Shown piece by piece: positions 18,601-27,551 of a stretch of 64,000 nt of DNA (positions within the stretch are counted from its first letter, which is position 1; every line of letters begins with the position of its first letter). Source of the stretch: Gammaproteobacteria bacterium. GTDB lineage: Bacteria; Pseudomonadota; Gammaproteobacteria; Legionellales; Legionellaceae. The stretch is from NCBI GenBank assembly GCA_013289415.1, contig JABDAB010000003.1, positions 61,525-125,524 on the forward strand, given 5' to 3'. The translations under genes were made by a program, and so were the position numbers. The notes below the pieces were generated by a model. The model ran no database searches. It was not told the DNA's origin and was given only the letters and a program-made list of their open reading frames with translations.

Positions 18601-18969
18601 ATGCAATTGAATACAACACTCTTTCGTTATTTTGTGGTTGGAGTTATTAACACCGCATTTGGCTATTCGATATTTGCTTTACTAACTTACTCAGGATTGC
18701 ATTATGCACTAACTATGTTTTGTGCTACTGTCGCTGGCGTTTTATTTAATTTCAGAACATTTGGGCGATTCGTATTTGGTCAATCAGATTCGCGTTTGAT
18801 CTGGCGGTTTATTACTGTTTATGGGTTTCTATACGTTGTGAATATCGGCTGTGTGTTTGTATTAATGATGTACATAGAGAATGTATATGTGGCATATGCA
18901 ATAACGATTGTCTTCATTGCCAGTTTGGGATATGTGTTAAACCGGAGTTTTGTTTATGCGAAACGTTAG
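18601..18969 (+). CDS. GtrA-like flippase
   Basis: 122-residue protein with four transmembrane segments. It begins TTLFRYFVVGVINTAFGY, contains the VLFNFRTFGRFVF-type loop, and ends NRSFVYAKR, the usual GtrA ending. GtrA proteins are thought to move polyprenyl-phosphate sugars across the inner membrane. GGAG lies 9 nt before ATG 18601, which decides this start over an earlier in-frame one. A stub of a GT2 gene overlaps its end, showing that a GtrB partner once followed directly. Confidence 0.88.
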   Translation: MQLNTTLFRYFVVGVINTAFGYSIFALLTYSGLHYALTMFCATVAGVLFNFRTFGRFVFGQSDSRLIWRFITVYGFLYVVNIGCVFVLMMYIENVYVAYAITIVFIASLGYVLNRSFVYAKR

Positions 18970-19033
18970 TATTGTTACACCTTGTTACAATGAAGAAAGC
19001 AACCTTGTTCATCTTTATGGCGGTCACAAATAA
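18956..19033 (+). pseudogene. Stub of a family 2 glycosyltransferase (GtrB-like)
   Basis: An ATG overlapping the end of gtrA opens a 25-codon frame reading MRNVSIVTPCYNEESNLV, the unmistakable N-terminal strand of a GT2 enzyme, and then meets a TAA. The rest of the gene is missing: the next gene starts 22 nt later. GtrA-GtrB overlap is the usual operon layout, so this marks a deletion. The complete GtrB-like gene at 3260 may now serve the flippase. Confidence 0.8.
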
Positions 19034-19054
19034 TATGCAAGTTAAAGAGGTTTC

Positions 19055-21232
19055 ATGCAAATGATTAGCACAATAAAAAATTCGCAACCTGCTAAAATGG
19101 ATGCTTCTGTTTCAGACAATGTTGGCTCATCCGAATATTACGAACCAAAACTTCTGATGAAATTTTTCCGTCAAGAATGGTCGCTGTGGCTGACAGGATC
19201 GGTACTCTCATTTTTCCTGGCCAGCATATTGGTTTCAGGATGGCCGGAGGGACTCATACCTGATTTATCCTACCCATATGCATATAACGGTGACAGTTTA
19301 TTCACGTTGTGGTTTGTTCAACGCCTGAACGAAGGATGGTTTTTTAACAACCCACGTAGTGGTTTTCCGTTTGGTTCAACTTTATTGGATTTCCCAATAA
19401 CTGACTCCGGAAGCATTCTTTTTATGAAACTGTCCGCGTTTGCCTCAAGGACATTTTATTCAGCTACAAACCTGTATTTCCTGCTCAGTTTTTCCATTAC
19501 ATTTATTGTATCGTACATTGTATTAAGGGTCCTCAAACTTAATGTATGGTTTAGTTTCGCTGCTACAGCTTTATTTGTATTTTTACCTTTTCATTTTCAA
19601 CGAATGCATATGGGGCATGTTTCTTTCACATGGTATTTTGTAGTACCCTTGTTTTTCTATGCGGCGTTTTATTTATATTATTATCGGCCTGAAAAGAAAA
19701 GCGGCCGAAACGTAACACGTTGGATTTCGTGGTTTATTTTTTGCCTGATACTCTCATCTTCCGGGGTGTATTATGCATTTTTTGGAATGATTCTTCTGCT
19801 TCTTTGTGGTCTCGCAGGATGTGTTAAAAACAAACACCATACTAATTCCACGTTGGCACTGGCAGCTGTAGTAATTGTGCTTTTAGGCATGGCGATCACC
19901 ACAGCCCCTAGTTTAATCAATCAATATTTGAATGGTAAAAATCCAGAGGTCCTAACCAGATCACCTATGGAAACAGAAATTTGTGGTTTAAAAATGATAC
20001 AAATGATTTTTCCACGCGATAACCACCGCATAAAATCGCTCGCTGATATAAAAGAATATTATAATAGAACATTCCCTTTTGTGAACGAAAATACCAGTGC
20101 AACCCTAGGTATTGTTGGCACAACAGGGTTTTTAATGGCAGGTATAATTTTGTTGATTAGTTTATCGGGACGTCGTGTTGAGTCAACGCTTTCGCTTCTC
20201 ACATTAATTGTAATAGTACTTTTTTTGTTTGGTACCATGGGAGGGTTAAGTGCCGTTTTTTCAACTCTCATTACACCTCTAGTCAGAAGCTGGAACCGAA
20301 TCAGTATTTTTATTGGTTTTGGTGCAATCGCACTATTTTTTCTTGCGGTACAGATGCTAATCAACAAGTATTGTTCTCCATCCAGAATAAATTCTGTTTT
20401 TTTGTTTGTTGCATTAATAGTAATGAGCCTTGGGTTATATGACCAAACTGTAGACGCATGTAAATCGTGTAATGCACATACAAAATCTGAATTTAATATG
20501 GACAAAAAATTTATCCAGAACATTGAGCATTCATTGCCAAAAGACAGTGCAATCTACCAGCTGCCATACATGGTCTTCCCTGAAACCGAACAATTAAATC
20601 GATTAGAAACGTATGGATTGACGGTAGGATTTTTGCACTCCAAAAATCTACATTGGAGCTATGCCGGAATGAAGGGTCGTGAAGGTGATCTATTTTACCG
20701 TGCTCTATCGCAGGAATCGATTGAGAAACAACTTGAGGTTATTCGCCGTCTTGGATTTTCAGGTGTATACATTGATCGTCGTGGTTATGCTGACAATGCG
20801 CAGGACTTAATCGGCCACCTGACTGCTTTAATTGGACCACCAACGTTAATTCGGGCAGACAATGAGATCGTGTTTTTTCCTATAACGCCAAAAACCAATG
20901 TCAACCTGAGTGGATTGACGAGTGAGCAAATTATGCAAAAAGCCGGCTATAGTCATAAGGCATCAGTATTATCTATGCAAAATTTCATAAATCAATCGGC
21001 CGTATACCTGAGTGCAAATAAATTTAATCGTGCTATTGCATTACTTAAAGATGGTATTCTCATACATCCTAATGATGCGAATTTGTATAACAATCTTTGT
21101 GTGGCATACGGTTTGAAAAAAAAATACACTGATGCAATTTCTGCTTGCTCAAGTGCATTACGAATAGCTCCTGATTTTCAGTTGGCTAAAAACAACCTTG
21201 CATGGGTCGAGCAAGAACTGTCAGGCTCATAA
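19055..21232 (+). CDS. Large membrane protein with C-terminal TPR repeats
   Basis: 725 residues. After a soluble N-terminus of about 40 residues come roughly twelve hydrophobic segments to about residue 465. A periplasmic-type domain with YQLPYMVFPET follows (about 470-620), and then two to three tetratricopeptide repeats at the end (KFNRAIALLKDGILIHPND, LYNNLCVAYGLKKKY, AISACSSALRIAPD). YAYNGDSLFTLWFVQRL is the acidic loop expected of GT-C transferases, and the overall layout resembles YfhO-like proteins. The TPR end is closely related to the small protein at 23696. A glycosyl or phosphoglycosyl transfer role is inferred. Confidence 0.65.
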   Translation: MQMISTIKNSQPAKMDASVSDNVGSSEYYEPKLLMKFFRQEWSLWLTGSVLSFFLASILVSGWPEGLIPDLSYPYAYNGDSLFTLWFVQRLNEGWFFNNPRSGFPFGSTLLDFPITDSGSILFMKLSAFASRTFYSATNLYFLLSFSITFIVSYIVLRVLKLNVWFSFAATALFVFLPFHFQRMHMGHVSFTWYFVVPLFFYAAFYLYYYRPEKKSGRNVTRWISWFIFCLILSSSGVYYAFFGMILLLLCGLAGCVKNKHHTNSTLALAAVVIVLLGMAITTAPSLINQYLNGKNPEVLTRSPMETEICGLKMIQMIFPRDNHRIKSLADIKEYYNRTFPFVNENTSATLGIVGTTGFLMAGIILLISLSGRRVESTLSLLTLIVIVLFLFGTMGGLSAVFSTLITPLVRSWNRISIFIGFGAIALFFLAVQMLINKYCSPSRINSVFLFVALIVMSLGLYDQTVDACKSCNAHTKSEFNMDKKFIQNIEHSLPKDSAIYQLPYMVFPETEQLNRLETYGLTVGFLHSKNLHWSYAGMKGREGDLFYRALSQESIEKQLEVIRRLGFSGVYIDRRGYADNAQDLIGHLTALIGPPTLIRADNEIVFFPITPKTNVNLSGLTSEQIMQKAGYSHKASVLSMQNFINQSAVYLSANKFNRAIALLKDGILIHPNDANLYNNLCVAYGLKKKYTDAISACSSALRIAPDFQLAKNNLAWVEQELSGS

Positions 21233-22747
21233 TATAATATTGTGGCTCATCCCATAATCCCATATCGATACTTGAATGAAATAACCTAGCATGAGCAATG
21301 CTCCAAAGATAAACCACATCCAGCGTAGTTTGGATGAGTAACTTTTCTCCTGAATTGCTTTAATTTTAAGAAAAAAAGCAATGATACAAAAGGGAATCCA
21401 CGCTAGGGCAAACCTTTCTTCGACATGCAAAATTGAGTGTACTGACACCTGAATGATACAAAAACTCCATACTGCTGCCTTTAATATGGAAACTGGCTTG
21501 CGATAGACAGCTAATTGATATATTCCTTTAATCCCCTCCCACAACAGGATCCAGAACCCAACGAAAGCAACGCTGGAAAAAAATCGGGCAACCCAAAGAT
21601 ACCAAGTCGGCGTTACAAGCTCAGTGTATGGCGTCATACGAAACGTGTCAAAAAGACCAGTTACTTTTTTAATGAAATATACGACTGCCAAGTGTGGAGC
21701 ATTGTACATACAACTTAATAAGTTTGAGTTGTTACTGTTTAAGCTACCAAACACAGATGTAACAGGACATCGATCATGGAAATGCTTAACCAGAAAGGCA
21801 TCAGGATAAGATGGTACTACTCCTGAAGGACTTGAAGCGTAGTTCCAGGGAGTTCGAGCACTGCCTAGACCTACTTTCATATGCTCTAGGTAATTAAATG
21901 TTCGCGGATCTTGAAGACACAATGTATGATATCGGGCCTTGCAATGATCAATCACTGGCAATAGTACTGCAGCCAATGTGAGTATAGTCACAATACACAT
22001 CACCATCGAACGACGACCATTCAAATGGAATACCAGGCGATTTACTCCAGTCATCAGTATATAGACCGTTAGAAACCCAACTATCCCAAGCCAATACGCT
22101 GGTCGCACCAATATTGCATAACCTAAACAAAAACCACTGATCAACCCTAAAAAAATTAATGCGAACGATACTCTGTCACTATTGACTGTATGGGTAGCCC
22201 AAGCAAATATTGAAAAGCCAATTAATAACAAATCCATTCCAAGCACGTCAGTTAAAGGTGTCGTGGCATGCATCACTATGGCAGGGTATGCCGCAAGCAT
22301 TAAAAATAATAAACCAAAATAAATCGAGGATATTTTAAATAATCGGCATTTTACGCAAATAAAACATATCCATAGCGAGATAAGTTCATGCATGATGAAC
22401 AAGGTCCAGCAGATATGATTGATTTGCGACAATGAACTTCTGTTAGAATCCAAATATACAAATAAGTAATCAAAAAGAGGAAATCCCAGTGTTCTATCAC
22501 CCATATAATTCAACGCTTCACTGAACGATGTAAAATGTTGAGCTATCATCAGATAAGTATAAGCATCCCCTCTCATTCGAAACTGAAGCGGAAGATTAAT
22601 ACCGTAATAAAAAAGACCGAGGGCTATTCCAAGGCTTGTCAAAATTAAACAAATATTCAACTTTATGACCGACATGCTGTCTATAGATAAAATAATGGCT
22701 TTAATTGAAAGGAAATTTTTTTCTGACATTGTCACTCTATACTCCAT
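21227..22747 (-). CDS. Multi-span membrane protein, possible GT-C glycosyltransferase
   Basis: About 506 residues with around ten to eleven transmembrane segments. The first periplasmic loop reads QFRMRGDAYTYLMIAQHF, with an acidic residue in a GDAYxY context common in GT-C enzymes. VMHATTPLTDVLGMD sits in the next loop and a soluble domain with CLQDPRTFNYLEHMKVGLG follows. It converges on the TPR membrane-protein gene, overlapping it by 6 nt at the 3' ends. I do not recognise a named family beyond this. Confidence 0.6.
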   Translation of the reverse strand: MEYRVTMSEKNFLSIKAIILSIDSMSVIKLNICLILTSLGIALGLFYYGINLPLQFRMRGDAYTYLMIAQHFTSFSEALNYMGDRTLGFPLFDYLFVYLDSNRSSLSQINHICWTLFIMHELISLWICFICVKCRLFKISSIYFGLLFLMLAAYPAIVMHATTPLTDVLGMDLLLIGFSIFAWATHTVNSDRVSFALIFLGLISGFCLGYAILVRPAYWLGIVGFLTVYILMTGVNRLVFHLNGRRSMVMCIVTILTLAAVLLPVIDHCKARYHTLCLQDPRTFNYLEHMKVGLGSARTPWNYASSPSGVVPSYPDAFLVKHFHDRCPVTSVFGSLNSNNSNLLSCMYNAPHLAVVYFIKKVTGLFDTFRMTPYTELVTPTWYLWVARFFSSVAFVGFWILLWEGIKGIYQLAVYRKPVSILKAAVWSFCIIQVSVHSILHVEERFALAWIPFCIIAFFLKIKAIQEKSYSSKLRWMWFIFGALLMLGYFIQVSIWDYGMSHNIIL

Positions 22748-22935
22748 TACGTAAAATCATTACCTAAAATTTGCAGTAGATTGTATATGAAAACTTTAAC
22801 GAGAAGTAATTGTTTGTTTGATCACTAGCTTTATTCAGCTTAAATAATTCCTGTCATTCACTGCAATCATTGGCACTATATTTTCCGTCGGCTTGCTAAT
22901 ACAGCATCGATTATTAATTTGCTATTATAAACAGG

Positions 22936-23699
22936 ATGACAGGAAGTATGAAAAAATCATTGTACATGAGTAAAACCACGGTAGCATCGTGCGAACATAC
23001 TGTAATAACTGTGGCGGTGATCAGTTTGTATTTTGTTTTTACGTTGCTTCAACAGTGCTACAGAGGCATTGATCTTACCGATGAAGGCTTTTACCTAAAC
23101 TGGATTTCAAATCCAGGGCTTTATAAAATCTCTGCTACACAATTCGGTTATATTTATCATCCGTTATATCAACTATTAGGTAAGAATCTTGTGCTGCTTC
23201 GGCAGTCAGACATGCTCATTATGCTGGGATTGTCTTGGGTATTATGTGTTCAATTGTTACGTTATATTTTTTCCCGTGATGAACTGACCATGCATTGCTC
23301 ATCGTTTTACTTATATAGCATCGCTTTTGGATTGGCAACCAGCATTTTCACTTTTTTTGGTTCGATTTGGTGGTTGCCAACGCCAAGTTACAATAGTCTT
23401 TTCAAAAGCAATAAATACAGAAGGCAACCGGGGCTGAAGCCACATCAGTACCAGTGTATTTTATTCCGGCATATAGAGAATGTATCTATGGAAGACCCTA
23501 CATAAATCTTTATTTTATTTTGACAGGTCTTGAGATAGCCATTAAACTAGGCTGGTATTTGGCTCCGTGTTTTGCCACCATTGCTTTGGTTAGATTCTGG
23601 ATCAGCAGTAATAGGAACATATTAATTAACTATCCATCACTGGCCGATTTTGTCATTAATAGCCAGAATATGGGATTACGAGGTAGTCATTCAGGATGA
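22936..23699 (+). pseudogene. Decayed multi-span membrane-protein gene
   Basis: The frame from ATG 22936 encodes a membrane protein with GIDLTDEGFYLNWI in the first loop (GT-C-like) and several hydrophobic segments to WWLPTPSYNSL (about 23400). It then turns into sequence that does not look like protein and stops at 23505. A second frame (about 23500-23620) contains YFILTGLEIAIKLGWYLAP, looking like a later membrane segment. The parts do not join in one frame and most of a normal 450-550-residue protein is absent, so I read this as a gene with an internal deletion and frameshift. Confidence 0.6.
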
Positions 23700-24088
23700 A
23701 CATGATAAAAAAACAGTATAATTTGGCTACGTGTCTTACCGGTATTGCCGTGTTTGTGGCAGCCGCGATCCTTTATTTTTCTTTCATCGGCTATGATTTT
23801 AGCCAGGTATTTCGCACAGAGTCGACACAAAGTATCTTGGAACGTTCTAACGCATACTTGCGGGGCAATGATTTTAACCGTGCAATTACTTTGCTTAATG
23901 AATCCATTATCGTAAACCCTGATAATGCAGATCTATATAACAATCTTTGTGTAGCATATGGTATGAAAAAAAATTACACAGAGGCTGTTTCGGCGTGTGT
24001 AAATGCAGTGCGGATAGCACCCGATTATCAGTTAGCTAAAAACAATCTTGCATGGGTCGAGCATGAAAAAGAAGCTCAAAAGCGGTAA
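23696..24088 (+). CDS. Small membrane-anchored TPR protein
   Basis: 130 residues: one N-terminal transmembrane segment (CLTGIAVFVAAAILYFSFIG) followed by two TPR units (DFNRAITLLNESIIVNPDN, LYNNLCVAYGMKKNY, AVSACVNAVRIAPDYQLAK). The repeats are nearly the same as the C-terminal end of the 725-residue membrane protein at 19055. It may be an independent small protein or the surviving tail of a membrane protein whose front half is the wreck at 22936. Its own ATG overlaps the previous frame end by 4 nt. Confidence 0.55.
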   Translation: MNMIKKQYNLATCLTGIAVFVAAAILYFSFIGYDFSQVFRTESTQSILERSNAYLRGNDFNRAITLLNESIIVNPDNADLYNNLCVAYGMKKNYTEAVSACVNAVRIAPDYQLAKNNLAWVEHEKEAQKR

Positions 24089-24130
24089 GACACATTAACG
24101 AATTTTACGTCTTTTATTTTATATTTTAGA

Positions 24131-24202
24131 CTGTCGTCCCGGACATTAAGTGTTCCTTAGCGAGCGTAGCCGCTTAGGAACACTTAATGTCCGGGACGAC
24201 AG
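24131..24202. repeat. Long perfect hairpin (27-bp arms)
   Basis: Arms 24131-24157 and 24176-24202 are perfect inverted copies beginning CTGTCGTCCCGGACATTAAG. The 18-nt loop itself contains a short AGCG/CGCT pairing. It lies between the TPR gene and the cut end of a purB fragment; the coding similarity of that fragment ends at the hairpin edge. It may be a palindromic mobile repeat and can also act as a terminator for both neighbours. Confidence 0.75.
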
Positions 24203-24594
24203 CATCCAGAATCAAACATTAACGCATAAGCAACATTATTTATGTCTTCTGACGTTAGTGTGTAATGAATATAAGGACCTACTTTTGCGCTGAGTTCTGG
24301 ACTTAATTTCTGTTGTATGTATGCAGCTAATGCACGCACGTCATGCTTGATCGTTTGTTCTGCTTGTTCAAGTGCTAGAAAATCTTCATCAGAAAATGTT
24401 TCATATAATTTTTTTAATTGTTGAATCTCGTCCGTGGTTAATGTGACTGAAATAACAGACTCATTGATCAAAGCAAGCAACCAATCGATCTCAACTCTGA
24501 TACTTTGTTTCGCTAACGCTTGTCCTGACATAAAAAGTTTTAATTCTCGAGCGGATGCTTCATAGCGGCCATCTATCTTAGGGGCTGTTGACAT
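24203..24594 (-). pseudogene. purB: Adenylosuccinate lyase (purB) N-terminal fragment
   Basis: From ATG 24594 the minus strand reads MSTAPKIDGRYEAS, then IRVEIDWLLALI, TIKHDVRALAAYIQQKL and YIHYTLTSEDINNVAYALM. These are the N-terminal landmarks of adenylosuccinate lyase (DGRY, the KHDV stretch and TSEDINN). The normal protein is about 450 residues; only about 130 remain before the long hairpin at 24131-24202. The signature loop with the catalytic serine is missing, so this fragment cannot be active. A functional purB must lie elsewhere. Confidence 0.8.
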
Positions 24595-24660
24595 TTGCCC
24601 TGTCGAAGCCCGACGTCCCGAGGACAAGCCGCGGGACGTCGAGATCTGAGATGTCAACAG
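24585..24660. repeat. Nested inverted repeat (REP-like), downstream of trxA
   Basis: Outer arms CTGTTGACAT (24585-24594) and ATGTCAACAG (24651-24660) enclose an inner pair CGACGTCCCG / CGGGACGTCG (24611-24620, 24632-24641). GTCCCGAGGACAAGCCGCGGGAC is a common dispersed-repeat core. The outer left arm overlaps the purB-fragment start codon. Lying just past the trxA stop, it may also terminate trxA. Confidence 0.6.
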
Positions 24661-24673
24661 ACTCTACTTGTTT

Positions 24674-25000
24674 TTAAATGTTGCCATCCACAAATGCGCT
24701 TAATTCTGACTTGGTCTGCAATCCCATTTTTGTGGCTTCTACCAGTCCGTTTTTAAACAGAATTAACGTAGGAATACTCATTACTCCGTACTTTGAAGGT
24801 GTTTTTGGGTTTTCGTCGATGTTGATTTTAACAAACGTGACTTTTTCGTGGTGACTTTCAGCTACGTCATTAAATACGGGGGTTAGTGCGCGGCAGGGAC
24901 CGCACCATTCGGCCCAAAAATCGACTAGAACTGGTTTTGTTGAGTTTAAAACATCCTGTTCAAAACTCGCGTCAGTTACTGCTTTGGTATGGTTACTCAT
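24674..25000 (-). CDS. trxA: Thioredoxin
   Basis: 108-residue thioredoxin with the redox motif WCGPC (WAEWCGPCRAL) near residue 33 and the cis-proline in MSIPTLILFKNG. It keeps cytoplasmic proteins reduced and supplies electrons to ribonucleotide reductase and others. ATG 25000 has AGAGGG upstream; the frame continues further upstream only into a dispersed repeat. The next gene on the same strand (rsmE) ends 159 nt upstream, with the repeat between, so trxA likely has its own promoter. Confidence 0.95.
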   Translation of the reverse strand: MSNHTKAVTDASFEQDVLNSTKPVLVDFWAEWCGPCRALTPVFNDVAESHHEKVTFVKINIDENPKTPSKYGVMSIPTLILFKNGLVEATKMGLQTKSELSAFVDGNI

Positions 25001-25045
25001 AAAAAACCCTCTCTCTATTGATTGAATGAATGAAAAATTAAACCT

Positions 25046-25131
25046 GTAGGGGCGAGCGGCTGTTCGCCCTCCTCCCAAACCACACGGATCTTCCTAATTT
25101 GATGATAGGGTGAGCAGCCGCTCGCCACTAC
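25046..25131. repeat. REP-like inverted repeat
   Basis: GTAGGGGCGAGCGGCTGTTC at 25046 recurs inverted at 25108-25131 with three mismatches over 24 bp. The same core, GGGCGAGCGGC..TTCGCCC, occurs again at 55430. This is a dispersed intergenic palindrome between rsmE and trxA. Confidence 0.7.
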
Positions 25132-25158
25132 ATGCCCCTATATGATAGTGTCATTCTA

Positions 25159-25887
25159 TTATAGATCACCTGCAATTGCTTGCAACACACTTAACGCTGC
25201 GATTGCTGCTGTTTCAGTGCGTAAAATCCGCGGGCCCAAGCACAACGACTGAAAATCATGCGTTTGTGCCTGGCTGACTTCTTCATCACTTAATCCACCT
25301 TCAGGACCAATAAGCAAGGCTATGTTCGCTGTAGAAAACGTGTAATCACGCCAGGATTTAGCCGCAAGTGGATGAAGAACCAGTTTCATGGTTGACTCGC
25401 AGGTATTCAAATATTCACCCAGAGAACAAGCAGAATGTACAATTGGTAATTGATTTCGGCCAGACTGTTCGCATGCTGCAATTGCAATGGCCTGCCATTG
25501 TAATTGTTTTTTAGCGAGACGTGCTGCATCCAGCTTGACCACGCAATGTGTGGTGAATAGTGGTGTGATGCTAGTAACACCTAATTCTACCGCTTTTTGG
25601 ATGACCCACTCCATACGATCGCCTTTGGAGATGGCTTGTGCCAGGTGGATATGCCGTGGCGATTCGCGGTTAACATTTTTCTCGGCGGTGATGGTCACCA
25701 TGACCTTTTTTTTATGTACGCAGGTTATGCTAGCGGAAAATTCACGATTATCGCCACAAAACAGAGTTAATTCATCATCCGGCTGCATACGTAGCACCAC
25801 GCCTACGTGTTGACTGGCCGTTGCCGATAGCTCGAGCGATTCACCCACTGCATAATCACCTGGCTGGTAAATCCGTATTGTTCTCAC
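25159..25887 (-). CDS. rsmE: 16S rRNA (uracil1498-N3)-methyltransferase
   Basis: 242 residues of the SPOUT-fold RsmE family, matching its usual length from GTG 25887. N-terminal RNA-binding part: ASQHVGVVLRMQPDDELTLF. C-terminal knotted SAM-binding part: LLIGPEGGLSDEEV and LGPRILRTETAAIAAL. QAISKGDRMEWVIQKAVELG is also diagnostic. It methylates U1498 of 16S rRNA. The frame extends upstream to 25998 across the fumC start region; GAGAG 5 nt before GTG 25887 supports the later start. Confidence 0.92.
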   Translation of the reverse strand: MRTIRIYQPGDYAVGESLELSATASQHVGVVLRMQPDDELTLFCGDNREFSASITCVHKKKVMVTITAEKNVNRESPRHIHLAQAISKGDRMEWVIQKAVELGVTSITPLFTTHCVVKLDAARLAKKQLQWQAIAIAACEQSGRNQLPIVHSACSLGEYLNTCESTMKLVLHPLAAKSWRDYTFSTANIALLIGPEGGLSDEEVSQAQTHDFQSLCLGPRILRTETAAIAALSVLQAIAGDL

Positions 25888-25985
25888 CAAAACTCTCGTT
25901 GAAATATTGTGTTCGTAAGTATACCAATAAACGTTAAAGCTTGTGTTAAAATAACCATTTTTACGGCTAGGGAAATGAATAGAGC

Positions 25986-27377
25986 ATGACCACAACACGC
26001 ATTGAAACAGATAGCATGGGCGAAATTAAAGTTCCAGCGAACAAATATTGGGGTGCACAAACCGAGCGTTCGTTGCATCATTTTAATATTGGTAAAGACA
26101 TTATGCCTCGCGAGGTAACACATGCTTTTGGGATATTAAAAAAGGCAGCAGCCCTGACCAACCTTGAGTTAGGTAAATTGTCACAAACTAAAGCGGACTT
26201 GATTGTTCAGGCTGCCAACGAAGTGAGCAGCGGTGTTCTTGACGCCCATTTTCCCCTGCATGTCTGGCAAACAGGCAGCGGTACACAATCTAATATGAAT
26301 GCCAATGAAGTGATTTCCAATCGAGCCATTGACATCGCTAGCGGCAAGATGGGCAGCAAATCTCCGATTCATCCCAATGATGATGTCAATATGTCTCAAT
26401 CATCCAATGACACCTTCCCAACTGCGATGCACATTGCTGCCGCCCTAGCCTTTCAGAAAAAACTAATCCCTGCGGTACGCACATTACGCGATGGGTTGGC
26501 TGCAAAAATGAATGCGTTTCAAGATATCGTTAAAATAGGCCGCACCCATTTGCAAGATGCCGTTCCGTTAACCATGGGACAGGAGTTTTCTGGTTATGTT
26601 GCCCAGCTGGATGCATGCCTGATGCGCATGACGCAAGTCATGCCTGAATTATATGAGCTTGCATTGGGTGGAACAGCAGTCGGAACGGGATTAAACACAC
26701 ATCCTCAATTTGCAGTAAAATCTGCCGCTCATATTGCTGAAATCACGGCATTGCCCTTCGTCAGCGCACCGAATAAATTTGCAGCGCTTGCATCGCATGA
26801 ACCGTTGGTGATGGCACACAGTGTATTAAAAACACTGGCTTGCGCCCTCATGAAAATTGCCAATGATCTGCGTTGGTTGGGTTCAGGACCTCGCTGTGGG
26901 ATTGGTGAATTGATTTTACCGGAAAATGAACCGGGTTCGTCAATCATGCCAGGTAAAGTCAACCCAACACAGGCAGAAGCCATGACCATGGTGTGTGCAC
27001 AAGTAATTGGCAATGACACCACGGTTGCCATTGCGGATAGTCAAGGTAATTTCGAGTTGAATGTGTTCAAGCCGGTAATCATTTTCAATGTACTGCATTC
27101 ACTGAATTTATTAGCAGACACTTGCGTCTCATTCCAGGAGTTTTGTGTGGAAGGCCTGGCAGTCAACAAACCCATGATTGACCATTATGTACAAAACTCA
27201 CTGATGCTGGTCACAGCCCTGAATCAGCATATTGGTTATGACAAGGCCGCGAAAATTGCCAAAACAGCACATCATGACAATATTTCATTGCAGGAAGCGG
27301 CTGTTAATCTGGGTTATTTGACTGCGGAACAATTTGCGGAGTATGTACGGCCTGAGAAGATGGTTAATCCGTCGTGA
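25986..27377 (+). CDS. fumC: Class II fumarate hydratase
   Basis: 463 residues, full length for Fum[16 protein letters not shown], the [20 protein letters not shown] segment and the fumarase/aspartase signature [13 protein letters not shown] are all present. It interconverts fumarate and malate in the TCA cycle and, unlike class I enzymes, has no iron-sulfur cluster. It is divergent from rsmE with about 100 nt between the start codons, which must hold both promoters. Confidence 0.97.
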   Translation: MTTTRIETDSMGEIKVPANKYWGAQTERSLHHFNIGKDIMPREVTHAFGILKKAAALTNLELGKLSQTKADLIVQAANEVSSGVLDAHFPLHVWQTGSGTQSNMNANEVISNRAIDIASGKMGSKSPIHPNDDVNMSQSSNDTFPTAMHIAAALAFQKKLIPAVRTLRDGLAAKMNAFQDIVKIGRTHLQDAVPLTMGQEFSGYVAQLDACLMRMTQVMPELYELALGGTAVGTGLNTHPQFAVKSAAHIAEITALPFVSAPNKFAALASHEPLVMAHSVLKTLACALMKIANDLRWLGSGPRCGIGELILPENEPGSSIMPGKVNPTQAEAMTMVCAQVIGNDTTVAIADSQGNFELNVFKPVIIFNVLHSLNLLADTCVSFQEFCVEGLAVNKPMIDHYVQNSLMLVTALNQHIGYDKAAKIAKTAHHDNISLQEAAVNLGYLTAEQFAEYVRPEKMVNPS

Positions 27378-27405
27378 TTGAGGTAGTATTGCCATAAAAA
27401 AGAAA

Positions 27406-27485
27406 ATATGGATTCAATTGATTCAAATATGGATTCAATTGATTCATAGATTGAATCCATATCAAATCAAATCAAATCAAATCAA
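27406..27485. repeat. Direct, inverted and 5-bp tandem repeats after fumC
   Basis: ATATGGATTCAATTGATTCA occurs twice in tandem (27406-27425, 27427-27446). Its inverted half, TTGAATCCATAT, lies at 27451-27462, and five ATCAA units follow (27461-27485). The inverted part could fold as a fumC terminator; the pentamer run is a slippage-prone microsatellite. Confidence 0.7.
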
Positions 27486-27551
27486 TAGACAGCTTTTCAA
27501 AATATAATTCCCTGTCTGATGACTTTCATTAAACCTTATTAGGATAGTTTG

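Noticed and set aside
27461..27485. CRISPR-like repeats
   Set aside because: The units are only 5 bp without spacers; no CRISPR array or cas gene was seen anywhere in the window.
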